A stretch of DNA of 62,504 nucleotides from Mesobacterium_A hydrothermale. Its GTDB lineage: Bacteria > Pseudomonadota > Alphaproteobacteria > Rhodobacterales > Rhodobacteraceae. Numbering within the stretch: the first letter of the stretch is position 1; the number at the start of each line of letters is the position of its first letter. Positions 44,893-53,418 of this stretch are shown in pieces. The DNA is taken from contig NZ_JAYLLH010000025.1 in NCBI RefSeq assembly GCF_035818635.1, forward strand, positions 1 to 62,504. Direction: 5' to 3'. The position numbers and the translations under genes were made by a program. Under the pieces are notes generated by a model. The model had not been told where the DNA came from and ran no database searches. It worked only from the letters and a program-made list of their open reading frames with translations.

Positions 44893-44912
44893 TTTTGCAT
44901 GCGCTTGCAAAA
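44893..44912. promoter_or_regulatory. LacI-type operator O1 (SnoaL side)
   Basis: A 20-bp palindrome with a single mismatched pair, TTTTGCATGC/GCTTGCAAAA, centred on CG. It shares the 17-base core with the site at 44839-44858; the two centres are 54 bp apart, about five helical turns. It ends one base before the ribosome-binding GGGGA of the 44925 gene. A LacI regulator encoded in the adjacent operon (35453-36508) is the likely ligand. Confidence 0.7.
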
Positions 44913-44924
44913 TGGGGAAATGTC

Positions 44925-45926
44925 ATGGGATTTCAGACAGAAAAGCAGGTGGTCCAGGATTTGTACGCCGCGCTCGACGGCGCTCCGGTGGACCGAATCA
45001 CGGACGTTCTGGCCGATACACTTTCCCCGGACGCGCTGTGGCGCGGCTTTCATCCCTTTGGCGCCTGCACCGGCCCACAGGCGATTGCAGAAAGCTTCTG
45101 GCAGCCGCTGCGCCAGTCTTTGACCCGAATGCAGCGGCGACAGGACATTTTCTTTGCCGGCCGGAACGAGATCGACGGCTTTCAGGGTGTCTGGGTGGTG
45201 TCGATGGGCCACCTGATGGGGCTGTTCGATCAGCCCTGGCTGGGGATCGCCCCCACCGGCAAGATGGCGTTTCTGCGCTATTGCGAATTCAATCGGGTGG
45301 CTGACGGGCGCATCACGGAAACCGCAATGTACTTCGATATTCCGCATCTGATGATGCAGGCCGGGCTCCAGCCGTTTCCGCCGCAAACCGCCGCGCATCT
45401 TGTGCAGCCCGGGCCGATGACCCATGACGGCTTGCTGTTTGACGACGCCCCCGAGGAACAGGGCCGCGCCACGCTTGCCGCGATCAACGCAATGATCGGC
45501 GATCTGGGCACATGGCAGCTTGGCTTGCCGCTGGAGGAAGAGCTGGCCCGCACGTGGCATGACGACATGATCTGGTGGGGACCTGCCGGGATCGGCGCGA
45601 CCTATACGATCAAACGATACGCCAAACAGCATTCCGCCCCCTTCCGCGCCGCGTTCAAGGAACGATCCAAGACCCGCCATATCGCGCGCCTTGCCGAAGG
45701 GGCCTATGGCGGGTTCTTTGGCTGGCCAAACTTCACTGCGCTGCATACCGGCGGTTTCATGGGCATGCCCGCGTCGGACAAACGCGGAGAGATGCGGGTG
45801 ATCGACATCTATCGTCGCGACGGCGACAAGCTGGCCGAAAACTGGATCTTCATCGACCTGCTGCATTTCTGGAACGGGCTTGGCGTCGATATCCTGGACC
45901 GCATGGCGCGGGTGCCGCGCACCTAA
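44925..45926 (+). CDS. SnoaL-like (NTF2-fold) two-domain protein, divergent
   Basis: A 333-residue protein with two SnoaL-like domains. The first ends around ITETAMYFDIPHLMMQAGL and the second around GDKLAENWIFIDLLHFWNGLGVDILDR; both ends, and the WWGPAGIGAT segment, repeat in the 37272-38327 protein. The start (44925) has GGGGA six bases upstream; an in-frame ATG at 44895 lies inside the operator. It is the only plus-strand gene of the cluster and shares the double-operator region with the ABC transporter operon. Its stop overlaps the stop of the aminotransferase gene by four bases. Function unknown. Confidence 0.85.
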   Translation: MGFQTEKQVVQDLYAALDGAPVDRITDVLADTLSPDALWRGFHPFGACTGPQAIAESFWQPLRQSLTRMQRRQDIFFAGRNEIDGFQGVWVVSMGHLMGLFDQPWLGIAPTGKMAFLRYCEFNRVADGRITETAMYFDIPHLMMQAGLQPFPPQTAAHLVQPGPMTHDGLLFDDAPEEQGRATLAAINAMIGDLGTWQLGLPLEEELARTWHDDMIWWGPAGIGATYTIKRYAKQHSAPFRAAFKERSKTRHIARLAEGAYGGFFGWPNFTALHTGGFMGMPASDKRGEMRVIDIYRRDGDKLAENWIFIDLLHFWNGLGVDILDRMARVPRT

Positions 45927-47200
45927 AGCCGGGCCACCGCGCGGGCGGCCTGGCGCACCGCCTCGGCGGTCTGGGCAAGATCCGCTTCGGTCAGCGCCAG
46001 CGACGGATAGACCTTGCCCGGGCTCTTGAATACGCCATGACTGCGCAACGCGGCGTTCCAGACCTCGTTACGCCGGGGGTCGTCATGTCTGGCGCTGCGG
46101 TAGTCGACCGGATCGCCCGCGGTGAAATATATGTCGAACAGGGTGGGATCGCCGGTCACACGGTGCAGAATTCCGTGCGCACTCAGGGCGTCCGTCATTA
46201 TATCCATCAACCGCTGACCAGTGGCGCGCAGGGTGTCGTACTGACCGGGCCGGCGCAGCACCTCCATCGTCTTCAACCCAGCAGCGGCAGCCACCGGATT
46301 GCCGGAAAGCGTTCCAAGTTGCATCAACCAGTTTTCCGCCCCCACGGCGGCCTTGTCGAAATGCGCCATGATCTGTGCGCTGGCCCCCAGTGCCGCCAGG
46401 GGAAACCCGCCGCCGATGATCTTGCCCAACGTCACGATATCGGGCGTCACGCCAAAGCGCTCTTGTGCACCACCATAGGCCAGACGAAAGCCGGTCACGA
46501 TCTCGTCGAAGATCAACAGCACCTCGTACCGGTCACACAAATCGCGCAATCCTTGCAGAAACCCGGGTTTTGCGGGAATGATCCGCTGCAACGGTTCGAC
46601 GATGATCGCCGCGATGTCGCCATGTTCCGCCAGCAGTCCCGCCACCGCGTCCAGGTCATTGAACGGCGCGATCAGCATCTGGTCCGCCACGCCCTGCGGG
46701 ATGCCCGCACTGTCCGGCACGGGCGTCGGGAAATTGACCGGCCTTGACGGCGCAAGGCTCATCTGTGCCTCGGCACTCATCCCGTGATACCCGCCCTCGA
46801 ACTTCAGGATCTTCGGCTTGCCGGTATAGGCGCGGGCCAGCCGGAGCGCGTACATGTCCGCCTCGCCACCCGAAGTGACAAAGCGCACCTGTTCGCAGCA
46901 GGGCACAGCCGCGACGATCGCTTCGGCCAGTTCGATGCCTTTCGTATTGTTGGCAAAGAAGGTCATGCCAAGCGGCAGTTGCTCCAGCACCGCCTCCATC
47001 ACTTCGGGGTGGCCGTGGCCCAGCAACATCGGACCAGACCCGATAAGGTAATCGACGTACCGGGTACCGTCCTCGTCCCAGACAGACGCCCCCTGACCCC
47101 GCGCGATCACCATGGAGGCGTCGAAATTGCCGAACCCGGCGGCGGGCAGCACCGCGCGGGCGCGATCCACCCAGTCGGCCATGCTTTGAATGCGGTTCAT
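45923..47200 (-). CDS. Class III PLP aminotransferase (glutamate-1-semialdehyde aminomutase-like)
   Basis: A 425-residue fold-type I enzyme. The PLP lysine lies in TLGKIIGGGFP, and FDEIVTGFR, TSGGEADMYALRLARAY and GYHGM are the standard cofactor-binding segments. It resembles HemL-type proteins but sits in a catabolic operon, so a transaminase or aminomutase acting on a pathway intermediate is more likely than haem synthesis. The ATG at 47200 has GGAG five bases upstream; a GTG at 47206 would give a GTGA overlap with the preceding gene and remains possible. Confidence 0.9.
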   Translation of the reverse strand: MNRIQSMADWVDRARAVLPAAGFGNFDASMVIARGQGASVWDEDGTRYVDYLIGSGPMLLGHGHPEVMEAVLEQLPLGMTFFANNTKGIELAEAIVAAVPCCEQVRFVTSGGEADMYALRLARAYTGKPKILKFEGGYHGMSAEAQMSLAPSRPVNFPTPVPDSAGIPQGVADQMLIAPFNDLDAVAGLLAEHGDIAAIIVEPLQRIIPAKPGFLQGLRDLCDRYEVLLIFDEIVTGFRLAYGGAQERFGVTPDIVTLGKIIGGGFPLAALGASAQIMAHFDKAAVGAENWLMQLGTLSGNPVAAAAGLKTMEVLRRPGQYDTLRATGQRLMDIMTDALSAHGILHRVTGDPTLFDIYFTAGDPVDYRSARHDDPRRNEVWNAALRSHGVFKSPGKVYPSLALTEADLAQTAEAVRQAARAVARL

Positions 47201-47202
47201 GT

Positions 47203-48336
47203 TCACTCCAGTATCAGGTCAGGGGGGCCAAGAGCTTCGGCATCGACAGTGACGCCCAGCCCCGGGGCGTCAGGCGGGGCAATGCGGCCTTCCGCGCGCG
47301 TGGGCGCGTCGGCGGCAAGACGCGGGCTGACATAGCCCGAAAGGTCGCAGACATTCAGCACCCGTCCGGGCTCTGTTGCGGCCCCCAGATGCAGCAGGGC
47401 AGCGGTGGTGATGTCACTGCCCCAGGTGTCCTCGATACACATCTTCGCGCCCAGGTGCAGGCACAGATCGCGCGCGCGCCGCGTGGCCGACAGACCTCCG
47501 AACTTGGACAGTTTCAGCGCAACTGCATCCATGACCCCAAGTCGGTGTGCGTCGAGCAGCGAGCCCGTATCGTGCGCCAGTTCGTCGATCTTCATCGGCA
47601 GACCCGTCGCCGCACGGACACGGGCGCAGTCGTCAAGCGTCGCGCAGGGCTGTTCAAGCATCACGTCCAGATGCGCCACGGCGCGGCCCACGCGGCTCGC
47701 GTCAAGCGAGGTCGCGCCACAGTTCCAGTCGCCATAGACCAGCGGGCCAGGGCCGACGGCCTCGCGCACCTTCACCAGACGTTCCACATCGGTCTGCCAA
47801 TCGCCCGACGCGCCGAGCTTTGCCTGAAACTGGGAGATCCCCTGGCCCTGGGCCTCGCGCGCGATGCGGGCCATCTCGTCCGGCGCGACGCAGGTGATCG
47901 AGTGATAGAGCGGCAGGCTTTCCTGCCGCCGCCCGCCCAACAACGCGTGCAGGGGCAGCCCGGCGACTTTGCCGGTGATATCCCACAACGCGATATCAAG
48001 GGCAGACTTGGCATAGACATGGCCGGGCAGATACGCGTCTGCCCGCGCCATCAGCGCCCCCACCCCCACCGGGTCCGCCCCCAGGATCACCGACGCCAGT
48101 TCCGCCAATGCGGGTGCTACGCCGCGGGCATAGGCTGCAAGGTACTGCGGGATCGGGCAGACTTCGCCCCAGCCGGTTACGCCGGTGTCTGTCTCGACTG
48201 CGATCACCACGGTTTCCACCGTGTCACAGGTCTTGCCCTCGGCCATGTAGTAGGCGGTGTGACTTGTCAAAGGCACATGCCAAAGTCGGATCTTGCGGAT
48301 CTGCTGCGCGGTGACGCGGCCTACCATCGGTGTCAT
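47203..48336 (-). CDS. Enolase-superfamily (mandelate racemase/muconate lactonizing) enzyme, HpbD-like
   Basis: A 377-residue MR/MLE protein. The catalytic lysines are Lys173 (FQAKLG) and Lys275 (ALKLSKFGGLS), and the metal ligands are Asp203 (GDWN), Glu228 (LEQPC) and Asp251 (KIDE). The EQPC, KIDE, LSxTRRARD, EDTWG and APGLGVT segments recall the 4-hydroxyproline betaine 2-epimerase HpbD of Pelagibaca; this similarity is from memory and not scored. The enzyme would epimerise or racemise the alpha carbon of a betaine or amino acid. The start overlaps the cupin stop (ATGA), and the gene lies in an operon with demethylating enzymes, which fits a betaine substrate. Confidence 0.88.
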   Translation of the reverse strand: MTPMVGRVTAQQIRKIRLWHVPLTSHTAYYMAEGKTCDTVETVVIAVETDTGVTGWGEVCPIPQYLAAYARGVAPALAELASVILGADPVGVGALMARADAYLPGHVYAKSALDIALWDITGKVAGLPLHALLGGRRQESLPLYHSITCVAPDEMARIAREAQGQGISQFQAKLGASGDWQTDVERLVKVREAVGPGPLVYGDWNCGATSLDASRVGRAVAHLDVMLEQPCATLDDCARVRAATGLPMKIDELAHDTGSLLDAHRLGVMDAVALKLSKFGGLSATRRARDLCLHLGAKMCIEDTWGSDITTAALLHLGAATEPGRVLNVCDLSGYVSPRLAADAPTRAEGRIAPPDAPGLGVTVDAEALGPPDLILE

Positions 48337-48926
48337 GTCGTTCCCATCCTCGGGGCGCCTTGCAGGCCGGCACCGCGCCACAGCACCAGCGCCAGCACCG
48401 GGCTGTCGGTGGTCGTCATGGCATGGGGCTGGTTCGAGGCATGGATCCGGATGTCGCCCGCGCGCAGCACCGTGCTCACCTGGCCCTCGGCCTCGAACAG
48501 GGCGTGGCCCGCCAGGATGTAATACAGCTCCTCTGCCTCGTGCAGGTGCCACGGGTAGTAAAGGTTCTCGCCCCACCAGGCGATATAGGCCCGCACCGCG
48601 TCAGACCTGAAGTGTCCCTCCGGTCCGACAAGCTCGAACCAGCCATACCGGTTCAGAAAGTCGGCGCCGACTTCCTCCTCTGTGTAGGTCTGCCGCCAGT
48701 CGGCGTAGTCGGCAAGGTCCTGAACGCTGTTGCGCAGGGCCAAAGTGACGTCGGTCGTGCCATCGGCCCATCCGCGCAACAGCGCCGCTGCCGGGATCGG
48801 GCGCGGCGGTTTCGGTGAAGGCATCGCCAATGGCCAGCCGGCAAAACCCATCAGTTGCGGGTTCGCCGCGATCAGCAAAGTTGCCGCGTGATAGGCGCGG
48901 GCAAAGGCAATGTCAGCATCAGTCAC
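48333..48926 (-). CDS. Cupin of the DMSP-lyase (DddQ/DddW/DddL) family
   Basis: A 197-residue protein with a helical N-terminus (about 1-90) and a C-terminal cupin. The metal-site residues His127, His129, Glu133, Tyr135 and His168 have the H-x-H-x3-E-x-Y...H spacing that I know from DMSP lyases such as DddW; the order helical domain plus one cupin is also that of DddQ. DMSP lyases split dimethylsulfoniopropionate into dimethyl sulfide and acrylate. Some relatives have no lyase activity, so this is a family call. The start is a GTG at 48926 in a GTGA overlap with the dehydrogenase stop. Confidence 0.75.
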   Translation of the reverse strand: MTDADIAFARAYHAATLLIAANPQLMGFAGWPLAMPSPKPPRPIPAAALLRGWADGTTDVTLALRNSVQDLADYADWRQTYTEEEVGADFLNRYGWFELVGPEGHFRSDAVRAYIAWWGENLYYPWHLHEAEELYYILAGHALFEAEGQVSTVLRAGDIRIHASNQPHAMTTTDSPVLALVLWRGAGLQGAPRMGTT

Positions 48927-50005
48927 GGGATCACCACGATATTGCCGGCATGGCGTTTCTCGGCAAAGGCGGCCTGGGCCGCATGCAATTGCTCCAGCGG
49001 ATAAGTGGCGGCCAGCAGCGGCTTGATCTCGCCCGCTTCAATATAGCGGATGAGGTTGGGCATAACCTGCGCGTCAATCACGGTCGACCCGGTAAAGGTC
49101 AGGTCGCGCAGATACAAAGTGCGCAGGTCAAGCGTGACCAGCGGGCCGGCAATCGCACCGGCGCAGGTGTACCGCCCGCCCCTTTCAAGCACGTCGATCA
49201 GCTGAGGCCAATAAGGCCCGCCGACCACATCGGCGACCACGCTGATCTTCTCGGACCCCAGCGCGCCGCGCAGATCGTCGGGCGCACGCGACAGAATGCG
49301 GTCGGGTCCCAGCTGTGCCACCTCGGCGTGCTTGCTGTCAGACGCCAGCGCAATCACGCGCGCGCCCCGCCGCTTCGCCAGTTGCACCAACGCCCCGCCG
49401 ACCCCGCCAGAGGCACCCGGCACCAGCACTGTATCAGCCGCGGTCACGTTGGCCCGGCAAAGCATGCCCTCGGCGGCGGAATACGAACAGGAGAACGTCG
49501 CCAGTTCGGCATCCGAAAGCGGGCTGTCGACGGCCAGGGCGTTGACAGCCCGCATCACGGTATACTCGGCAAAACCACCGTCGCATTCGCTGCCGAAATA
49601 GCCCGCGGCGTCCTTGTTCGACGGGTCGGTCGGATCGCGCAGCCAATTGTCGGTGATGACACGCTGCCCGATCCGGGCCGGGTCGACGCCGTCCCCCACC
49701 GCCACGATGCAACCGCAGGCATCGGCGCCCTGGATGCGCGGAAAGGCGATGGGCGCGCCGCCCCAGCTTGGCTCTTCGGCGCCAGCCGCGTCATGGCCGC
49801 TGCCAGAGGTGGCGGTGACGACCGCAGGGGAATACCAGCCGGTACGGGTGTTGATGTCGGTGTTGTTCAAACCACAGGCGCCGACGCGGACAAGCACGTC
49901 ACCCGGGCCGGGGTCGGGGCGCGGCCAGTCTGTCCGCCAGACCATCTGCTCTGGTCCGCCGTGACCCATGGTGACCATGGCCCGCATGGTGTCGGGAAGT
50001 GTCAT
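48923..50005 (-). CDS. Zinc-type alcohol dehydrogenase / quinone oxidoreductase family protein
   Basis: A 360-residue MDR-superfamily oxidoreductase. The N-terminal GroES-like domain contains GACGLNNTDINTR and GADACGCIVAVG, and the nucleotide-binding domain has VPGASGGVGGALVQLAKRRGARVIALAS. It lacks a full structural zinc cluster. Members reduce enoyl-CoA/acryloyl compounds (AcuI-like) or oxidise alcohols; next to a DMSP-lyase-type cupin an acryloyl-type reductase is one option. Start overlaps the FAD/GcvT stop (ATGA), so the five genes of this operon are coupled. Confidence 0.88.
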   Translation of the reverse strand: MTLPDTMRAMVTMGHGGPEQMVWRTDWPRPDPGPGDVLVRVGACGLNNTDINTRTGWYSPAVVTATSGSGHDAAGAEEPSWGGAPIAFPRIQGADACGCIVAVGDGVDPARIGQRVITDNWLRDPTDPSNKDAAGYFGSECDGGFAEYTVMRAVNALAVDSPLSDAELATFSCSYSAAEGMLCRANVTAADTVLVPGASGGVGGALVQLAKRRGARVIALASDSKHAEVAQLGPDRILSRAPDDLRGALGSEKISVVADVVGGPYWPQLIDVLERGGRYTCAGAIAGPLVTLDLRTLYLRDLTFTGSTVIDAQVMPNLIRYIEAGEIKPLLAATYPLEQLHAAQAAFAEKRHAGNIVVIP

Positions 50006-52455
50006 TGGGCGGGCTCCATCACGGTATCGGCGCGGGGCCGCTGGCTTTCAGGGTCAAAAGCCGCCGCACCAAGGATGCGGCCCGCCCGCGGTTGCCCGGC
50101 GATGATGACCTCGACCTCCTGCCCCGGCAGGTTCGCCTCGGGACGGATATAGGCAAAGGCAAGGATCTTGCCCACAGTATGGCCATAAGCCACCGAGGCG
50201 GTGGATCCGACGACCGTGCCGTCGATCAGCACCGGCTCGCCGCCGTGGCCGTCATGGCCCCCATCCGGGTCGATCTCCAGATAGGCGCAGACCCAGCGGC
50301 GTTCAGGATTCAGGGTCTTGGCCTTGCCCAGATAGTCCTTGTCGGTGCGCGCCAGCCGCAGCACGTCCGCCTCGGCCAAAGTGACCTCGTTGGTCAGTTC
50401 CCCTGCCCCCTTGAACGCCTTTTCCATCCGCAGGCTGTTCATGGCAAAGCTGCCGTAGTCGGTGATGCCAAGCCCCTGCCCTGCCTCGATCAGCGCATCA
50501 TAGACAGTCAGCGCGCCGTCGCGCGGGATGTGCAATTCCCAGCCCAGTTCCCCTGCGTAGGACAGCCGCAACGCCCACAGCGTCACCCCGGCGACGGTAA
50601 TTTCCCGGGCCGAGAGCCAGCGGAACCCGGCATTGGACAGGTCCGCATCGGTGCAGGCCGCCAACACATCGCGCGCGCGCGGCCCGTTCAGCGCCAGGGC
50701 TGCCCAATCGGTGGACAGGCAGGTGATCGTCACGTCCTCGCCGGTGCGATGCGCGGCCAGGTGATCCAACAGACGCTGCTCGAAGAACGCGGCACAAACG
50801 AGGTAGTACCGTCCCTCCCCCAGCTTCACCACCGTGGTTTCCAACTCGATCGTGCCGGCGCGGTTCAGTATATGCGTCAGGCCGATCCCGCCCACCTTTT
50901 GCGGCAGCCGGTTGGCGGTCAGCCGGTCCAACAGATCCGCGGCCCCCGACCCTTCGACTTGCACCTTGGTAAAGGCCGAGATGTCCATGATTCCGACCGC
51001 CTCGCGTACCGCGCGACATTCGGCACCAACCACGTCGTGCACCGGCGTCCGCCCGAAACCGTAATGGTCGCGCTGGTCGATCCCCTTGGCAAAAAAGCGC
51101 GGGCGCTCGTGGCCATAGACCTCTTCGTAGACCGCGCCCTTGTCTTTCAGCCGGTCATACAGCGGCGACGGCTTGACGGGCCGCCCGGCCAGACGGTTGA
51201 AATGCGGGAAGGGGATTTCATGGCGTAGCTTGTAATCCTCATGTGCCTTGATGATCTGCCACTCCTTGGTGGCGTAGCTGCCGAACCGGCGCGGGTCATA
51301 GTCGCGCATGGAAATGCCTGCCGCACCATGCACCATCCAGCGCGCCAGTTCGCGGGTCAGGCCCGGCCCCCAGCCAATGCCGATCTGGGTGCCACAGCAG
51401 CACCAGTAGTTGCGCACACCCGGTGCAGGCCCGATCAGCGGGTTACCATCCGGCGGGTGGCTGATCGCACCATGCACTTCGCGCGTGATGCCCAGATCGG
51501 CGAAAATCGGCATCCGGTTCAACGATTCCTCAAGCCATGGCATCACCCGGTCGTAGTCTGCATCGAACAGCCAGTTCTCGTAGTCCCACGGGCATTCATC
51601 ATGCCAGACCGAATTCGAGTTCTCCTTTTCATAGATCCCGGTCAGCCCGCGCTTCTGCTCCATCCGGATATAGCCGGACACCTTGCGGTCATCGCGGATC
51701 ACCGGCAATTCGCGATCCAGATTGGCAAATTCGGGCACGGGTTCGGTGACGAAATAGTGGTGCGTCATCGACGTCATGGGCAGTTGCAGACCCGACCATT
51801 CGCCCATCTGCCGGGCATAGGTGCCGCCCGCGTTGACCACATGTTCGCAGATGATCGCGCCCTTTTCAGTTTCGACCAGCCATTCACCCGAAGGCAGCTG
51901 TGTGATGTTCGTGGCCCGGGTGTGACGAAAGATGCGCACGCCCTTCTGACGCGCACCGGCAGCCAGCGCCATGGTCACGTTGGTCGGGTCGACGTGGCCA
52001 TCATCGGGCGTGTGCAGCGCCCCAAGAACACCGTCAAGATTGTAGAACGGGTGCAGTTCGGCCACCTTTTCCGGCCCCACCAGCGCGATGTTGAACCCAA
52101 GCGACCGCCCGACCGACAGCGTGTGCCGCAGCCAGTCCATCTCATCCGGCGTATAGGCCAGCCGGAACGATCCGCAGCCATGCCAGGTCACCGCCTGCCC
52201 GGTCTCGGCTTCAAGCGCGCCGGAATACAGTCCGATGTTGTAGTCGACACATTTTCCAAGACTGTAGGACGACGTCGAATGCGTGATCTGCCCCGCCGCA
52301 TGCCAGGTGCTGCCGCTTGTCAGTTCGGCCTTTTCCAGCAGCACCGTATCCGGCCCCCAGCCCTCGTGCCCCAGGTGATAGGCCAGCCCCACGCCCATGA
52401 CACCACCACCAACGATGACCACCCGGGCCTGTGTGGGAAACGCAGCTTGTGACAT
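50002..52455 (-). CDS. FAD-dependent oxidoreductase / GcvT fusion (dimethylglycine or sarcosine dehydrogenase-like)
   Basis: An 817-residue fusion. The N-terminal DAO-type domain has the dinucleotide motif GGGVMG (16-21) and the STWHAAG segment whose His52 is the covalent FAD attachment site in dimethylglycine dehydrogenase. From about residue 430 the FAO-type linker and GcvT/aminomethyltransferase domain follow (GLTHILNRAGTIELETTV; FAMNSLRMEKAFKG), which binds tetrahydrofolate. The family oxidises N-methyl groups and passes the formaldehyde carbon to THF. In this cluster it should take the second N-methyl after the Rieske step. It is the first gene of its operon, 69 bases from the divergent RpiR gene. 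Confidence 0.92.
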   Translation of the reverse strand: MSQAAFPTQARVVIVGGGVMGVGLAYHLGHEGWGPDTVLLEKAELTSGSTWHAAGQITHSTSSYSLGKCVDYNIGLYSGALEAETGQAVTWHGCGSFRLAYTPDEMDWLRHTLSVGRSLGFNIALVGPEKVAELHPFYNLDGVLGALHTPDDGHVDPTNVTMALAAGARQKGVRIFRHTRATNITQLPSGEWLVETEKGAIICEHVVNAGGTYARQMGEWSGLQLPMTSMTHHYFVTEPVPEFANLDRELPVIRDDRKVSGYIRMEQKRGLTGIYEKENSNSVWHDECPWDYENWLFDADYDRVMPWLEESLNRMPIFADLGITREVHGAISHPPDGNPLIGPAPGVRNYWCCCGTQIGIGWGPGLTRELARWMVHGAAGISMRDYDPRRFGSYATKEWQIIKAHEDYKLRHEIPFPHFNRLAGRPVKPSPLYDRLKDKGAVYEEVYGHERPRFFAKGIDQRDHYGFGRTPVHDVVGAECRAVREAVGIMDISAFTKVQVEGSGAADLLDRLTANRLPQKVGGIGLTHILNRAGTIELETTVVKLGEGRYYLVCAAFFEQRLLDHLAAHRTGEDVTITCLSTDWAALALNGPRARDVLAACTDADLSNAGFRWLSAREITVAGVTLWALRLSYAGELGWELHIPRDGALTVYDALIEAGQGLGITDYGSFAMNSLRMEKAFKGAGELTNEVTLAEADVLRLARTDKDYLGKAKTLNPERRWVCAYLEIDPDGGHDGHGGEPVLIDGTVVGSTASVAYGHTVGKILAFAYIRPEANLPGQEVEVIIAGQPRAGRILGAAAFDPESQRPRADTVMEPAQ

Positions 52456-52524
52456 CGCGAGGCATCCTGTCTGGGGGCACTTTTCGATGGACAGGCTAAG
52501 CGCACACTTGTACCTTCGTCAATC

Positions 52525-53418
52525 ATGAATGAAACAGATATACCGCGAACCGAAGCAATCCTCGACCGACTGTCCCAGGAATGGGACGCCCTGACCCCCG
52601 AAGCCCAGAAGGCGGCGCGCTATGTGCTGGAGAACCCGGCCGAGGTCGGCGTGTCGACCGTGCGTGAAATTGCCGAGGCGGCGAATGTGAAACCCAACAC
52701 CGTGGTGCGCATGGCGCGTCAGGCCGGGTTCGAAGGCTATGAAGACTTCCGCGCCCCGTTTCGCGAGGCGATCCGGCGCGGGGCCGTGCCGTTGGAGGAC
52801 CGCGCGCGCTGGTTGCAGGACATCGCCAAGACCGGCGACCTTGGCGGACTTTACGCCGACATGGTCGGCGCCGCGATCCGTAATATCGAAGAAACCTTTG
52901 CCAGCATTCCCGTGCAGGCCTTGCAGGACGCGGCACAGGCGATCTGGAGATCCCGTCAGGTCTTTACCCTGGGCGTCGGGGTGAACAACGCCAACGCGCG
53001 CAACTTTACCTACCTTGCCTCGACCGGCATGGTGCAGTTCCACGCCATCCCCCGTCCCGGATCGACCCCCGTAGACGACCTTGCATGGGCCGACGAACGC
53101 GACGTGCTGATCGCCATCACCCAGCACCCCTACCGGCGCGAGGTGGTCGAGGCCGTGCGCATCGCCCGCGAACAGGGCGTCACCGTGATCGGCATCTCTG
53201 ACAGCCCGGCCAGCCCGGTGATCCGCGCCGCGCAGCATCGGTTTGTCACCGCCGTCGACACTCCGCAGTTCTTTCCGTCCTCGGTGCCAACGATCGCGCT
53301 GCTGGAAACACTTCTCAGCTTTGTCATTGCCAGCGCGTCCGATGAAATCGTTGCGCGGGTCGAGACCTTTCACCGCCGCCGCCACCAGTTGGGCATGTAC
53401 GAGGAGACCCCCGAATGA
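52525..53418 (+). CDS. RpiR/MurR family transcriptional regulator
   Basis: A 297-residue regulator with an N-terminal HTH-6 domain (VSTVREIAEAANVKPNTVVRMARQAGFEGY) and a SIS sugar-isomerase-like sensor domain (about 130-270). It is divergent from the FAD/GcvT operon and overlaps the Rieske gene (ATGA), so it likely controls both directions. The 69-bp spacer contains the inverted repeat CCTGTC (52466) / GACAGG (52490) with an 18-bp spacing, a possible binding site. The effector is unknown, probably a phosphorylated or amino-sugar-like catabolite. Confidence 0.92.
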   Translation: MNETDIPRTEAILDRLSQEWDALTPEAQKAARYVLENPAEVGVSTVREIAEAANVKPNTVVRMARQAGFEGYEDFRAPFREAIRRGAVPLEDRARWLQDIAKTGDLGGLYADMVGAAIRNIEETFASIPVQALQDAAQAIWRSRQVFTLGVGVNNANARNFTYLASTGMVQFHAIPRPGSTPVDDLAWADERDVLIAITQHPYRREVVEAVRIAREQGVTVIGISDSPASPVIRAAQHRFVTAVDTPQFFPSSVPTIALLETLLSFVIASASDEIVARVETFHRRRHQLGMYEETPE

